Assembly (NCBI GenBank): GCA_001298545.1
Contig: LJCX01000024.1
Coordinates: 434,001-498,000 of the forward strand
Source: Actinobacteria bacterium OV320
GTDB taxonomy: Bacteria; Actinomycetota; Actinomycetes; Streptomycetales; Streptomycetaceae
Length of the DNA: 64,000 nt
Direction of reading: 5' to 3'
Shown here piece by piece: positions 42,770 to 51,528 of the stretch. Under the pieces are notes generated by a model. The model did no database searches. It had not been told where the DNA came from and was given only the letters and a program-made list of their open reading frames with translations. Numbering within the stretch: position 1 is the first letter of the stretch; every line of letters begins with the position of its first letter. Made by a program: the position numbers and the translations under genes.

Positions 42770-42883
42770 GACTCGCATACGGGCGATCATGCCCGTACCG
42801 CGTTCACCGCGTGACCTTCAGGTGTACGAGGTCCCCTTCACTCCGGGGTGAAGCATCGCGGCGGCTAGGGCTCAAAACGAGGG
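42770..42883 (-). pseudogene. Decayed 5' fragment of a NERD gene related to the one in the element
   Basis: Aligns with 24082-24198, that is the first codons and leader of the element's NERD gene, with only scattered changes and one small gap. Shared words include CCGTACCGC, GCGTGACCTTCAG, GAAGCATCGC and TAGGGCTCAAAACGAG. The rest of the gene is absent; the fragment runs into the end of the LysR gene. Confidence 0.75.
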
Positions 42884-43749
42884 CGTTCTGGGCGTTCTTC
42901 ATCGCGGTACGCGGCTGTCGCGATCTCGGTGAACGATCGGATCAACGGGTTGGTGTCACCCTCGTTCCACGCCGCCACCACTCGGCTCGGCGCCATGTCG
43001 AGCAGGGGGACCACGGCCAGTTCCGCGGGCAGGTCGTGCCCGAGCGGGGCCAGGCCGACCGTGCCGTTCCACAGCACGGCCTGCAGGCATTCCTGGACGA
43101 CGCGCACCACTGGGCCCTCGCGCGGCACGCCGCCGTTCCAGTACGACTGCCAGATCGGGTCGGTTCCCTGCGGGAACTGGAACCAGTGGCGTTCGCCCAG
43201 GTCGGCCAGCTGCAGCCGGTCGCGGCGGGCCAGCGGATCGTCGGCCCGCAGGACCACGCCCACCGGATCGGTACGCAGCTCACGCACCATCAGGGCGGTC
43301 TCGTCGAACGGCGCCCGAGTCAGGGCGACGTCGACCAGTCCGGCGCGCAGCCCGCAGGTCGGGTCGGTCAGGTCGGTGTCGCGGATGCGGATGTCGATGC
43401 CGGGATGCCTTCGACGGTAGGCGGCGGCCAGCCTGGTCGCTCCCGGGTCGGTGCTGTCGCCCAGGATGCCGACGGTGAGGGTCGCGACGCCGGCGGCCGC
43501 GCTCACCCGGACGCGGACGCGGTCGGCCCGGTCGAGCAGCGCCCGCGCCTCGTCGAGCAGCACCGCGCCCACCGGGGTGAGCGTGACGCCGGCGGGCGAG
43601 CGGGCGAACAGCAGGGCGCCGACCTCGGTCTCCAGCTGCTTGATCGCCCGGCTCAGCGGCGGCTGGCTCATGTGCAGTCGAGTGGCGGCCCGGCCGAAGT
43701 GGAGTTCCTCGGCGACCGCCACGAAGTAGCGCAGGGTACGTAGCTCCAC
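42865..43749 (-). CDS. LysR-family transcriptional regulator
   Basis: 294 residues. N-terminal winged HTH: LRTLRYFVAVAEELHFGRAATRLHMSQPPLSRAIKQLE; the rest is the two-lobe co-inducer domain (VGILGDSTDPGATRLAAAYR, GIDIRIRDTDL). The GTG at 43749 is preferred because it puts the HTH at residue 5; the frame is open to 43857. Divergent from the cupin gene with a T-N11-A site between. Its 3' end abuts the decayed NERD fragment. Confidence 0.92.
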   Translation of the reverse strand: MELRTLRYFVAVAEELHFGRAATRLHMSQPPLSRAIKQLETEVGALLFARSPAGVTLTPVGAVLLDEARALLDRADRVRVRVSAAAGVATLTVGILGDSTDPGATRLAAAYRRRHPGIDIRIRDTDLTDPTCGLRAGLVDVALTRAPFDETALMVRELRTDPVGVVLRADDPLARRDRLQLADLGERHWFQFPQGTDPIWQSYWNGGVPREGPVVRVVQECLQAVLWNGTVGLAPLGHDLPAELAVVPLLDMAPSRVVAAWNEGDTNPLIRSFTEIATAAYRDEERPERPRFEP

Positions 43750-43757
43750 GCTGCGAC

Positions 43758-43774
43758 GATACCCAAGCGGTATC
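43758..43774. promoter_or_regulatory. LysR-type binding site between divergent genes
   Basis: GATACC-CAAGC-GGTATC, a perfect inverted repeat containing the T-N11-A core of LysR sites. It lies 9 bp upstream of the LysR start and 56 bp before the cupin start. Confidence 0.75.
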
Positions 43775-43829
43775 GGCCTTGCGGAAGGGGTCTTGGACAG
43801 TCGCGGGGCCCTGGCGGTGCACTCGGAGC

Positions 43830-44417
43830 ATGACCGAAGAAGCGAAGACCAGCGCACCTCGGGCCGACCCCGCCGTATCGGTGGTCGGTCCCGGCGACGG
43901 TGAGACGATCGTCCTGGGCACCACGCGCATGCGCATCCTCGAAGACGGCAGCCATACCGGGCACCGCCTCGGAATCGCCGAGTCGGTCCTCGCCCCGCAC
44001 ACTCCCGGACCGCCGCAGCACCGCCACGCCCAGCACGACGAGGGCTTCTACATCGTCTCCGGCACGGTGCGGTTCACCGTCGGGGACAAGGACTACGACG
44101 CCGCCACGGGCGCGCTCGTGATGGTCCCGCCCGGCGCCCCTCACACCTTCGCCAACATCACCGACCAACCCGCCGTCATGCTCAGCACCTTCACCCCCGA
44201 CCTGTATGTGCAGTACTTCCGCGACCTCCGGAACGTGGTCGTCAGCGGTCAGCCGCTCACGCCACAGGTCGGCATCCAGGTGATGAGCCGCTACGCGACC
44301 GAGCCCGCCACCGACCTCACCCCCGGCCACTCGGACAACGGCTCGGGCCTTCTCCAGGGGCTGCCCCGGGAATCGACGGGTCACCCGCAAGCCGGTGACC
44401 GTGGACGGGAATCATGA
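43830..44417 (+). CDS. Cupin-domain protein
   Basis: 195 residues with one cupin barrel: first motif GPPQHRHAQHDEGFYIVSGTV (metal ligands His, His and Glu, then Gly), second motif PPGAPHTFANI. Residues from about 160 on are low in complexity. Its reaction cannot be read from the sequence; many such proteins are dioxygenases or quercetinase-like. ATG at 43830 follows CGGAG. The stop overlaps the DoxX start as ATGA, so the two are coupled and probably induced together by the LysR protein. Confidence 0.85.
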   Translation: MTEEAKTSAPRADPAVSVVGPGDGETIVLGTTRMRILEDGSHTGHRLGIAESVLAPHTPGPPQHRHAQHDEGFYIVSGTVRFTVGDKDYDAATGALVMVPPGAPHTFANITDQPAVMLSTFTPDLYVQYFRDLRNVVVSGQPLTPQVGIQVMSRYATEPATDLTPGHSDNGSGLLQGLPRESTGHPQAGDRGRES

Positions 44418-44776
44418 ACATCGCGTATGGGATCGTCGCCGGACCGCTCGCCCTCTTCTACCTCTACGCAGGCGGGATGAAGGTGTCGCGTAGCCGAGAG
44501 CGACTCCGCCCGATGATGGCCTGGGTCGATCGCATGCCCCTGCCCGCGGTCAGGGCGCTGGGCACGGTCGAAATACTCGGCGCGGCCGGGCTGATCCTGC
44601 CGCCCCTGACCGGCATCGCACCCTGGCTGGCACTGGCCGCGGCCATCGGGTTCGTGCTGCTGCAGATCGGTGCGATCGCCGTCCATCTGACCGGCGAGGA
44701 CCGCCGGATCACACTCAACGTCGGGCTCATCGCCACCGCGGCCGTGGTCGGCTGGTCGGCCACCACCTGGCTGTGA
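44414..44776 (+). CDS. DoxX-like membrane protein
   Basis: 120 residues, four hydrophobic segments (about 3-21, 47-65, 69-90 and 98-117) in the DoxX/DoxD-like arrangement, with YLYAGGMKVSRSRERL and GTVEILGAAGLILPP as family features. Overlaps the cupin stop by 4 bp. Role unknown; DoxX proteins are linked to quinone/redox functions. Confidence 0.85.
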   Translation: MNIAYGIVAGPLALFYLYAGGMKVSRSRERLRPMMAWVDRMPLPAVRALGTVEILGAAGLILPPLTGIAPWLALAAAIGFVLLQIGAIAVHLTGEDRRITLNVGLIATAAVVGWSATTWL

Positions 44777-44848
44777 TCGAGCGGGACGATAAGCGCGCCC
44801 CGCCCGGGCGGGCATGGGTCCCCTGGTCACCGTAGCTTTGGCGCGCCG

Positions 44849-45238
44849 TCATGTCGGGATGAAGCTCGGCCACCAGGGCGGAACGTTTCCCGGGCATCGA
44901 GGGGCAGGGTAGGAGTCGGCCACGCCGAGCCACGTCACCAGGAACCATGTGACGAACACGGTGAAGACGAGTCCCGCGGTCAATGCTGCGCCTGGACGAC
45001 GCCTCCCCAGGGTGCGGTGCAGGACGACCCAGACAAGGGCCACACCGATCCATATGAGAGGGGCGAGCAGCAGCAGCGTCATGCTGTTGGCCGCTGCGTC
45101 GACGCCGATGTCGCACGCGGTCCAGACCCTGCCGATGGCGGCGATGGAGACCACCGAGGCCAGGCCACCGAAGAGGGTGCCGCGCAGCGTCCCTCCGGAC
45201 CTAGGACTCGCGGGCCTCGGCGGTCCGGCTTCCGGCAT
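44849..45238 (-). CDS. Small membrane protein, unknown
   Basis: 129 residues with three hydrophobic segments (about 22-40, 50-72 and 83-104) and a Pro/Trp-rich tail. No family recognised. ATG at 45238 follows GAGGAGA. Convergent with the DoxX gene. Confidence 0.65.
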   Translation of the reverse strand: MPEAGPPRPASPRSGGTLRGTLFGGLASVVSIAAIGRVWTACDIGVDAAANSMTLLLLAPLIWIGVALVWVVLHRTLGRRRPGAALTAGLVFTVFVTWFLVTWLGVADSYPAPRCPGNVPPWWPSFIPT

Positions 45239-45379
45239 CGTCTGTCTCCTCTCGTCGGAGTAGCGGGGTAGCGGAGTAGCGGAGACCAACAAGCGCGGAC
45301 TCGTTCGCCGCTGTCGGAACCGGCGCGGTGGAGCGACTCGTGGGGGGGCGCGCCATCGTCCTTTGCCGGCACCCTGAAC

Positions 45380-46273
45380 TCAATGCCCCTTGTGCGGGGT
45401 CGGTGTGGAGTGCCTGGTCACGTAGGTTTCCAGGGGTTCCAAGGCGCCCCAGGCCTGGTCGAAACTGTCCGCGAAGTACGCCAGGAACTGGGGATTGTCG
45501 ACGCTGAATCCGGTCAGTTGTCGGCGACCCGCGCCGGAGAAGGAGAGAAAGGTGACCGTGTCGTCGATGAGGCCCATGTTGTACCAGGCGCAGGAAGCAC
45601 TCCACGGCATGACGCGTGCCTCGTAGGTATAGAGATCCTTGACCTCCTCCTGGTGTTGTCTCAGCCACTCGAAGTAGGTCGCTTTCGGTACGCCCTTGCG
45701 TTCGGGGACGCCGATGATGCGCCTTACGCTCGCGCACTCGGCGGAATTGTCCCTGGCCCACTGCAATACCGTGTCGTAGTACGAGGAGGGTTCCGTGGAT
45801 CCCCATTGGGTGGGCGGGTGGAGCCGCACGTAGGTGAGGCGGATCTCGGATCGGGCCGCGCGAATGTGATCGGCTACGGCCGTGTAGAAGGCGGGAGGGT
45901 TCGGGTAGCACACCATCTCCGTCCGGGAGGTGTTCCGGAACGCTTCGGAAAGGTCCGGTCCCGTGCCCGAAGCCCGTGGTTCCCGGCTCGCGTCCGGGGT
46001 GTCCCGCCTCAGTTCGTCGAGTTCCGTCTTCGCCGCCCGCCACAACCCGCCCCAGTGCGCCCAGTCGCCCCCGAGCGCGGCCACCAGGCGACGGGTGACC
46101 GTCTCGCTCGCGAGGCGGTGCCCGTTGAGCACCTCGGAAACGGTCGCCGGACTGCACTGGGCCCGCGAGGCGATCGTCTTGACCTGAGGTTCACCGGCGC
46201 TGATGCGCAACCGTCGTAACTCCGCGGCGAAGCGCCGCACGGGCGGTGTCTCGGCATGCTGGTTGGTGCCCAT
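45380..46273 (-). CDS. XRE-type regulator with a phospholipase D-like C-terminal domain
   Basis: 297 residues. The HTH is at about 12-65 (FAAELRRLRISAGEPQVKTIASRAQCSPATVSEVLNG in pieces). The C-terminal part (about 110-297) has EMVCYPNPPAFYTAVADHIRAARSEIRLTYVRL and VTFLSFSGAGRRQLTGFSVDNPQF, which is the pattern of inactive PLD-like domains that follow HTH modules in Streptomyces; no HxKxxxxD motif is seen. ATG at 46273 follows AGAGGGGG. No obvious target. Confidence 0.8.
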   Translation of the reverse strand: MGTNQHAETPPVRRFAAELRRLRISAGEPQVKTIASRAQCSPATVSEVLNGHRLASETVTRRLVAALGGDWAHWGGLWRAAKTELDELRRDTPDASREPRASGTGPDLSEAFRNTSRTEMVCYPNPPAFYTAVADHIRAARSEIRLTYVRLHPPTQWGSTEPSSYYDTVLQWARDNSAECASVRRIIGVPERKGVPKATYFEWLRQHQEEVKDLYTYEARVMPWSASCAWYNMGLIDDTVTFLSFSGAGRRQLTGFSVDNPQFLAYFADSFDQAWGALEPLETYVTRHSTPTPHKGH

Positions 46274-46662
46274 GGTGCCCCCTCTCATGCACAGCCCACC
46301 GGCTCATGCATACCCCACCGGGCGGATGAGATCGTCCCACCAGATCCTTCGAACGCGCAGCGGTTCACCGAACTTCATCTGGCTTGATCAGAATGCATCG
46401 GCGTGATCAGAACTCATCGGCTTCATCGGGCTTTACCGAACCTCGCTGGAATTCGCCGCCATTCGCTGCCCTTCGGTCGGGAACGGCGTCTTCGCGGGCG
46501 GCGGACAGCTCGCGTTCGGTGTCGTACGTACGGAATGCGTTCGGATTCCGTGTCGATCGGGACATCCCGGAATCCGTGGACGGCCGGCAGGGGATCTGGT
46601 CGAATGGCCCTCACCTCAGGCAGGAAAAGGCAGCAGAACAGGACGGGAAGAGGTGAGGATGC
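46274..46662. other. Intergenic region without recognised features
   Basis: About 390 bp upstream of the XRE gene. Short CATCGG/TTCG-type near repeats around 46400-46480 but nothing that could be called. Confidence 0.4.
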
Positions 46663-46872
46663 GTGTGCGTCAGCTTTCGGGCCGTGCTTCACGATCACTA
46701 CATGGGATTCCTGGCAATTCTCGTGACCGGAGTCATTCTGATCATCGCCGGGAACGGAATCTCGGAAGCCACGTCGATCTATCTGGACTGCGTACTCGGT
46801 GTGGCCGGGCTGGTCGCCGCCTATGCGCTCACCGCGCCGCCCGGCCCGCGCACCGTCCCGCATCCGCTGTGA
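46663..46872 (+). CDS. Small two-helix membrane protein, uncertain
   Basis: Up to 69 residues with two hydrophobic segments (LAILVTGVILIIAG and LDCVLGVAGLVAAYALTA) and a short proline tail. The GTG at 46663 has a GAGGTGAGG upstream; the ATG at 46702 is another possible start but has no Shine-Dalgarno site. Could be genuine; no family known. Confidence 0.4.
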   Translation: MCVSFRAVLHDHYMGFLAILVTGVILIIAGNGISEATSIYLDCVLGVAGLVAAYALTAPPGPRTVPHPL

Positions 46873-47029
46873 CGCGGAAGCCGTCGGGTTTACGCGGGTT
46901 TACGCGGCAGGCTTCCGGTTAGGCGTTGGCAGTGCTCGGTAAGGAGGTACGCCCCCGGCCGGCCGGGGAGCGCCCGCCGGGTTCGCTGTCGTCCGTTGCT
47001 CGGACTCACCCCGGATTGGAGTCCTTGGT

Positions 47030-47920
47030 ATGAGCCAGCTGTCCCGGCACCCTGCCGAAGGAGGCTCGGCGGCCGATGTGTCCGGCTCCGCGTCCCGACG
47101 GGGAAGCGGACCGCAGTGGCGGCAGGACGATCTCGATCTGCGCAACCGTCTGTACGGCCGCGCCGGGGTCGCCCGTGCCGAAGGGGTGTTGCTCGGCCGC
47201 TACGGTCTCGGCTCCACCGATGAGGCGTTCGCGCTGATGAAGAACGCCTCCCAGCAGTTCAACATCAAGCTCTCCACACTCGCCGACGCCGTCGTACGCA
47301 CACCGGCGCCCGATGCCGAGGCCGAGCTGTGGTTCCCCGGCCGGGTGCGGCGTGGCCCGCCCGCGCTTCCCGGGCTCCCGGTCGAGCGTGGCAACGGCAC
47401 CAGCCAGGGCGCCGTCGTCGCGGCGACCCTGCAACGGGTGCTGTCGATCACCCAGACACCCATGGGCAATGTCCAGCTGAACGAGCGAGGTCGGCTCCGT
47501 CTGGCCCGGCACACCGGCCTGAACAGGTACTTCACCGACTTCTTCGCCTTCGTCGACACCGCGACCACCTCCTGCTCGCAGGCGGCAGAGCAGCGTCGGC
47601 AGGTCACCGTGCGGGACGTGGAGTCGGCGTCGGTGTTCGACGAGGCCTCCCGCCACGCCATCCTGCAGACCGGCAGTCGGGCCGCGCACAGTGTTCCGCT
47701 GGTGAACCGGCTGGGCGTGCCGCTGGGAATGGTGTCCTCCCATCACGAGCGGCCGCTGACCGGTTTCACCCATGCCGAGCTGGCCGCCCTGCGGCAGACC
47801 GGCAGCGATGTCGGCCGGTGGCTGGCCTGGCACTGGAACACCGTCGTGCTGGACGCCCTGGAGCATCTCCATGCCGCGGCCTTGCGGGGCCCGGTCGACG
47901 GAACCCGGTCAGACGCGTGA
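47030..47920 (+). CDS. ANTAR-domain RNA-binding regulator with GAF-like domain
   Basis: 296 residues. Residues about 38-92 form an ANTAR domain (LRNRLYGRAGVARAEGVLLG ... DEAFALMKNASQQFNIKLSTLADAVV), which binds paired hairpins in leader RNAs and prevents termination. The remainder (about 120-285) resembles a GAF domain (GNVQLNERGRLRLARHTGL, SHHERPLTGFTHAELAALR). The usual order is GAF then ANTAR; here ANTAR is first. ATG at 47030 follows GGAG. Its 3' end overlaps the LacI gene by 12 bp, tail to tail. Confidence 0.88.
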   Translation: MSQLSRHPAEGGSAADVSGSASRRGSGPQWRQDDLDLRNRLYGRAGVARAEGVLLGRYGLGSTDEAFALMKNASQQFNIKLSTLADAVVRTPAPDAEAELWFPGRVRRGPPALPGLPVERGNGTSQGAVVAATLQRVLSITQTPMGNVQLNERGRLRLARHTGLNRYFTDFFAFVDTATTSCSQAAEQRRQVTVRDVESASVFDEASRHAILQTGSRAAHSVPLVNRLGVPLGMVSSHHERPLTGFTHAELAALRQTGSDVGRWLAWHWNTVVLDALEHLHAAALRGPVDGTRSDA

Positions 47921-48997
47921 TCCCGGTCGGCGTGGGCCGGCCGTGCTGTGGCGGACGCACAGGTCGACGGGGACGATCGTGAGCGGGCTTCCGGGGGTCG
48001 ACGGGCTGTCGATGCGGTTCAGCAGGATGCGCAGGGAGATCGTGCCGATGTCCGTGAAGTCCGTACGGATCGTGGTCAGCGGGGGAAGGAAGTGGGCGGC
48101 CTCGGGGATGTCGTCGTAGCCGACGACGCTGACGTCCTCCGGGACCCGGCGGCCCGCCTCGTACAGGGCGCGCAGGACGCCGAGGGCCATCTGGTCGTTC
48201 GACACGAAGACGGCGGTGACGGACGGGTCCTTCGCCAGTTCGCGGCCCAGGTCATAGCCCGAGTCCGCGCTCCAGTCGCCGAAGACAGGAGTGTGCACCT
48301 CGGCTCCGGCCGCCTCGAGGGTGGTGCGCCAGCTCTCCGCCCGGCGGTCCGCCGAGGTCCAGCCCGCCGGGCCCGCCAGGTGGTGGACCGTGGGGTGGCC
48401 GAGGGAGAGGAGGTGCCGTGTGGCCTTGCGGGCGCCGGTGCGGGCGTCCGAGGTGACCATCGGGGTGCCGTCACCGAGGTCGTTGTCCATGACGACCAGG
48501 GGGGTGTCCAGGTGGGCCTCGGCGAGCGCGCGGGCCACCCGGACCTGGGGGGCGATCGCGATCACGCCGTCCGCGCCCTCCGCCGACAGCCGGTCCGCGG
48601 CCCGTACCACCGTGTCCCGGTCCGCGGTGTCCAGCGCGATCGAGCTCACCAGGTAACCGGCCTCCTGCGCCGCCGTGTTGATGGCGGTCAGGGTGGAGGC
48701 GGGGCCGTAGCGGGCCGCGTCGAAGGAGATCACGCCGAGCATGCGGGTGCGGCCGCTGGCCAGTGAGCGGGCGCTGCTGCTGGGGCGGTAGCCGAGGGTG
48801 CGCATGGCCGCCCGGACCGCCTCCCGGGTCTCGGCGCGGACGGCCGGGTGGTCGTTGAGCACCCGGGAGACCGTCTGCTTGGAGACTCCGGCCAGTTTCG
48901 CGACGTCGTCCATGACCGGACGTGAGCCCGCGAAGTTGCGTCTGCTGCGTCCCCTGGACGCCGGGCCGGCCGGGCCGTCGGCGGCGCTTCGGGTCAT
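47909..48997 (-). CDS. LacI-family repressor of the GH35 sugar operon
   Basis: 362 residues. HTH and hinge: VMDDVAKLAGVSKQTVSRVLND ... GYRPSSSARSLASGRT, followed by the periplasmic-binding-like effector domain (LGVISFDAARYGPAST, DGVIAIAPQ, FVSNDQMALGVLRAL, VSVVGYDDIPEAAHFLPPLTTI). ATG at 48997 follows GAGGAAGAAG. It is the last gene of the MFS-GH35-GH35-LacI series, and the palindrome at 55042 is of LacI type, so it most likely represses this operon until a galactoside is bound. Confidence 0.93.
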   Translation of the reverse strand: MTRSAADGPAGPASRGRSRRNFAGSRPVMDDVAKLAGVSKQTVSRVLNDHPAVRAETREAVRAAMRTLGYRPSSSARSLASGRTRMLGVISFDAARYGPASTLTAINTAAQEAGYLVSSIALDTADRDTVVRAADRLSAEGADGVIAIAPQVRVARALAEAHLDTPLVVMDNDLGDGTPMVTSDARTGARKATRHLLSLGHPTVHHLAGPAGWTSADRRAESWRTTLEAAGAEVHTPVFGDWSADSGYDLGRELAKDPSVTAVFVSNDQMALGVLRALYEAGRRVPEDVSVVGYDDIPEAAHFLPPLTTIRTDFTDIGTISLRILLNRIDSPSTPGSPLTIVPVDLCVRHSTAGPRRPGSRV

Positions 48998-49092
48998 GGT
49001 GGGGGCTTCTTCCTCGGGACTGGTCCGGGGCCAGTCGCGCTGGGCCGCCCGGCGGACCCACAGGATAGGCCGGGCGGCAGAGGAAGCGCGGG

Positions 49093-51528
49093 TCAGGTCG
49101 TGCCGAGCCGCCAGGTGCGGGTCGTGATCCGTTCGGCGTGCCGCAGCTCGGCGACACCGGCCGGCGGGGTGACGGGCAGCTGGACCGCCGCGTCGGCGGC
49201 GAGCGGCAGGATTCTCAGGGTGAGCGGCTCACCGGGCGGGAGCCGGTCGAGCGCGATGTCCCACGGGCGGCCCGTGAAGAACTGGTCGGCGACCAGTGTG
49301 TCCCCCACGTAGGCGCGGGCCACGTCGCCGGTCCAGTGCAGGCGCAACAGGTCGGAGCCGGGCGGGGTGGGGGTGCCGGCGCGGGTCGCCGGTACGTCGA
49401 CGCGGTAGACGGCCGCCTTCGTGTCGTAGTGCTCGTCGGCGGGGGCGCTCGCCCGGCCCAGTACGCCCGTCTCCGGGGTCGGTGCCGGGCCCGCCGGGCG
49501 GAGCGCGGTGAGGGTGACGGCGGGGACGGTGGGCGCGTCCTCGTCGGGGACGAGTGTGTAGCGGGTCAGGGCGCCGTCCTGGCTCTCCTTCACGGTGGCA
49601 CCGGGTGTCGTCGGCGGGCGGGGCGGGGCGGGGAGGACGGAGAGGGAGACCGAAGGGACGGCCGTGCGGGCGCGGGGTCCCTCGTCCTGGGAGGAGCGGG
49701 GGTGGATGCGTACCTCGCCGTTCGGCGCGTCGAAGACCACGCCGTCGGGGCACAGGACGAGCCGCTGCGCACCCCAGGCCTCGCCCCGGTAGGCGGTGCG
49801 GGCGGTGGTGGCGTCCAGTACCAGGACGGCGACCCGGTCGCCGGCCGGGGTCTCCGTCTCGACCAAGGCGTCCGTGCCGGGGCGCAGGCCGGTGATCAGG
49901 ATGCGGTCGCCGTCGGTCACGGTCGCGACGTCCGTACCGGGCGGGGTGGCGACGGCCCTCACCGTCCCTGTGTCCAGGGCCAGTTCGGGCGCGATGCCGT
50001 CCGTCGCCGCCAGGACCAGGACCGTACGGCCGTCGTCGTCCACGATCGTGCAGACGGGCTGGGCGGTGGCCCAGTCCAGACGCAGGCCCGCCACGTCCAG
50101 GCGCAGCGGCCAGCAGAAGTAGGCGCCCGTGGGGACGGTGGCGGGGGTGCTGGGGAGGGTGAGGGGCGGGGCCTCGGGGAAGCCGATCGTGAAGCTGGTG
50201 TCCGGGTGGTCCGGGAGCGGCTCGTGCGGCTGGTGGTTGGTGACGAAGAGGAAGCCCGAGGTGCGCCCGTCGCCGCGGACCGCCCAGCGCAGGGTGTCGC
50301 GGTCGTGCTGGCCTCGCGGACGGCCGTCCGGCAGTACCGACCGCATGGGGGCGATCACCTCGCCGAAGTCCGCCAACAGCAGGTGCTGGAGCCGCAGTTC
50401 GTCGTACGAGGGACGGTACTGGCCGTATTCGCCGAGGGGGGCCCGGAAGTCGTAGGTCAGGACCGGGAGGTCATTGGGGTAGGCGGTGGCGTGGGACTCC
50501 TGGAGGGTCGTCCGCTCCCCCGCCGGGTTGGTGCCGCCGTGGAACATGTAGTAGCCCTGCCAGACCGAACCGCAGCCGATCTTCGTGAGGCCGAGGGCGC
50601 CGATGTCGGCGGCGTCGACGCGCGGACGGCGGTGGTAGGCGACGGCCATGCCACCGCCCAACTCGCAGGTCGCCCAGGGGAATCGGTCCGCGTGGGTGTC
50701 GGGATCCGTGCCGCGTACGGTCGTCGGGCGCAGGTCGGCGCCGATGCCCTCGTCGTCGCGCTGGTGGGTGAAGAAGAAGTGCTTGCGGCAGGTGTCGGGC
50801 CAGCCGCCGTCGGCCTCGGTCCAGAAGGCCTCGGGGTAGCCGCCGTACAGGGGCAGCAGTTCGTCGTCGGGGAGGTGGACTCCGCCCCATGCCGTCGAGG
50901 TCCAGAGGGGGGCGCTGAGGCCGGCCTCCTGGGCCATGCGCTTCAGCGTGCGGAGGTGGCCTGGCTGGTCGTAGAGCTCGTTCTCGATCTGGATCGCGAC
51001 GATCGGGCCGCCGTGCGCGCGGTCCAGGCCGTCCAGTTGCGACGCGATCGCCTCCCACCAGGGGCGGACGGCGCTCAGGTACGCCGGGTCGTCGGTGCGC
51101 GGGGCCGTGGTGCGGGCCAGTACCCAGTCGGGGAGGCCGCCGCCCCGGACCTCCGCGTGCGACCACGGGCCGATGCGGGGGATGAAGTCCAGGCCGTGGC
51201 GGGCGCAGAGCCGGGCGAAACGGCGCAGGTCACGGTCGGCGTCGAAGCGGACGCGGCCCTCGGTCTCCTCGTGGTGGATCCAGATGACGTACGAGGCGAC
51301 GGCCGTGACCCCGCCCGCCTTCATCTTCAGCAGCTCCTCCTCCCACTCCCGGGCCGGGTACCGGGAGTAGTGGAACTCCCCCGAGACGGGGAACCAGGGG
51401 CGGCCGCCCCGGGTCAGCCAGCGGCTGTTCACCTCGACGGGGTCGGGGACGGTGGGGGCGTCGGCGAAGGGGAGGTGGCCTCGGAGCGGGGGCCCGGAGG
51501 GAGGCGGAAGGCTCACCCGGTGCCGCAT
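49093..51528 (-). CDS. Glycoside hydrolase family 35 beta-galactosidase (long, diverged)
   Basis: 811 residues without a signal peptide. The TIM barrel starts about residue 35 (PWFPVSGEFHYSRYPAREWEEELLKMKAGGVTAVASYV in pieces). Acid/base Glu is in GPIVAIQIENELYDQ, and the probable nucleophile Glu is in WATCELGGGM, which differs from the classical EFW motif. Long beta-rich C-terminal part. ATG shares a base with the stop of the upstream GH35 gene (TGATG). Acts on imported galactosides or galactosyl-oligosaccharides; exact substrate unknown. Confidence 0.85.
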   Translation of the reverse strand: MRHRVSLPPPSGPPLRGHLPFADAPTVPDPVEVNSRWLTRGGRPWFPVSGEFHYSRYPAREWEEELLKMKAGGVTAVASYVIWIHHEETEGRVRFDADRDLRRFARLCARHGLDFIPRIGPWSHAEVRGGGLPDWVLARTTAPRTDDPAYLSAVRPWWEAIASQLDGLDRAHGGPIVAIQIENELYDQPGHLRTLKRMAQEAGLSAPLWTSTAWGGVHLPDDELLPLYGGYPEAFWTEADGGWPDTCRKHFFFTHQRDDEGIGADLRPTTVRGTDPDTHADRFPWATCELGGGMAVAYHRRPRVDAADIGALGLTKIGCGSVWQGYYMFHGGTNPAGERTTLQESHATAYPNDLPVLTYDFRAPLGEYGQYRPSYDELRLQHLLLADFGEVIAPMRSVLPDGRPRGQHDRDTLRWAVRGDGRTSGFLFVTNHQPHEPLPDHPDTSFTIGFPEAPPLTLPSTPATVPTGAYFCWPLRLDVAGLRLDWATAQPVCTIVDDDGRTVLVLAATDGIAPELALDTGTVRAVATPPGTDVATVTDGDRILITGLRPGTDALVETETPAGDRVAVLVLDATTARTAYRGEAWGAQRLVLCPDGVVFDAPNGEVRIHPRSSQDEGPRARTAVPSVSLSVLPAPPRPPTTPGATVKESQDGALTRYTLVPDEDAPTVPAVTLTALRPAGPAPTPETGVLGRASAPADEHYDTKAAVYRVDVPATRAGTPTPPGSDLLRLHWTGDVARAYVGDTLVADQFFTGRPWDIALDRLPPGEPLTLRILPLAADAAVQLPVTPPAGVAELRHAERITTRTWRLGTT

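Noticed and set aside
42612..42851. Plus-strand 79-codon frame after attR
   Set aside because: It covers the decayed PP2C and NERD fragments, which read on the other strand.
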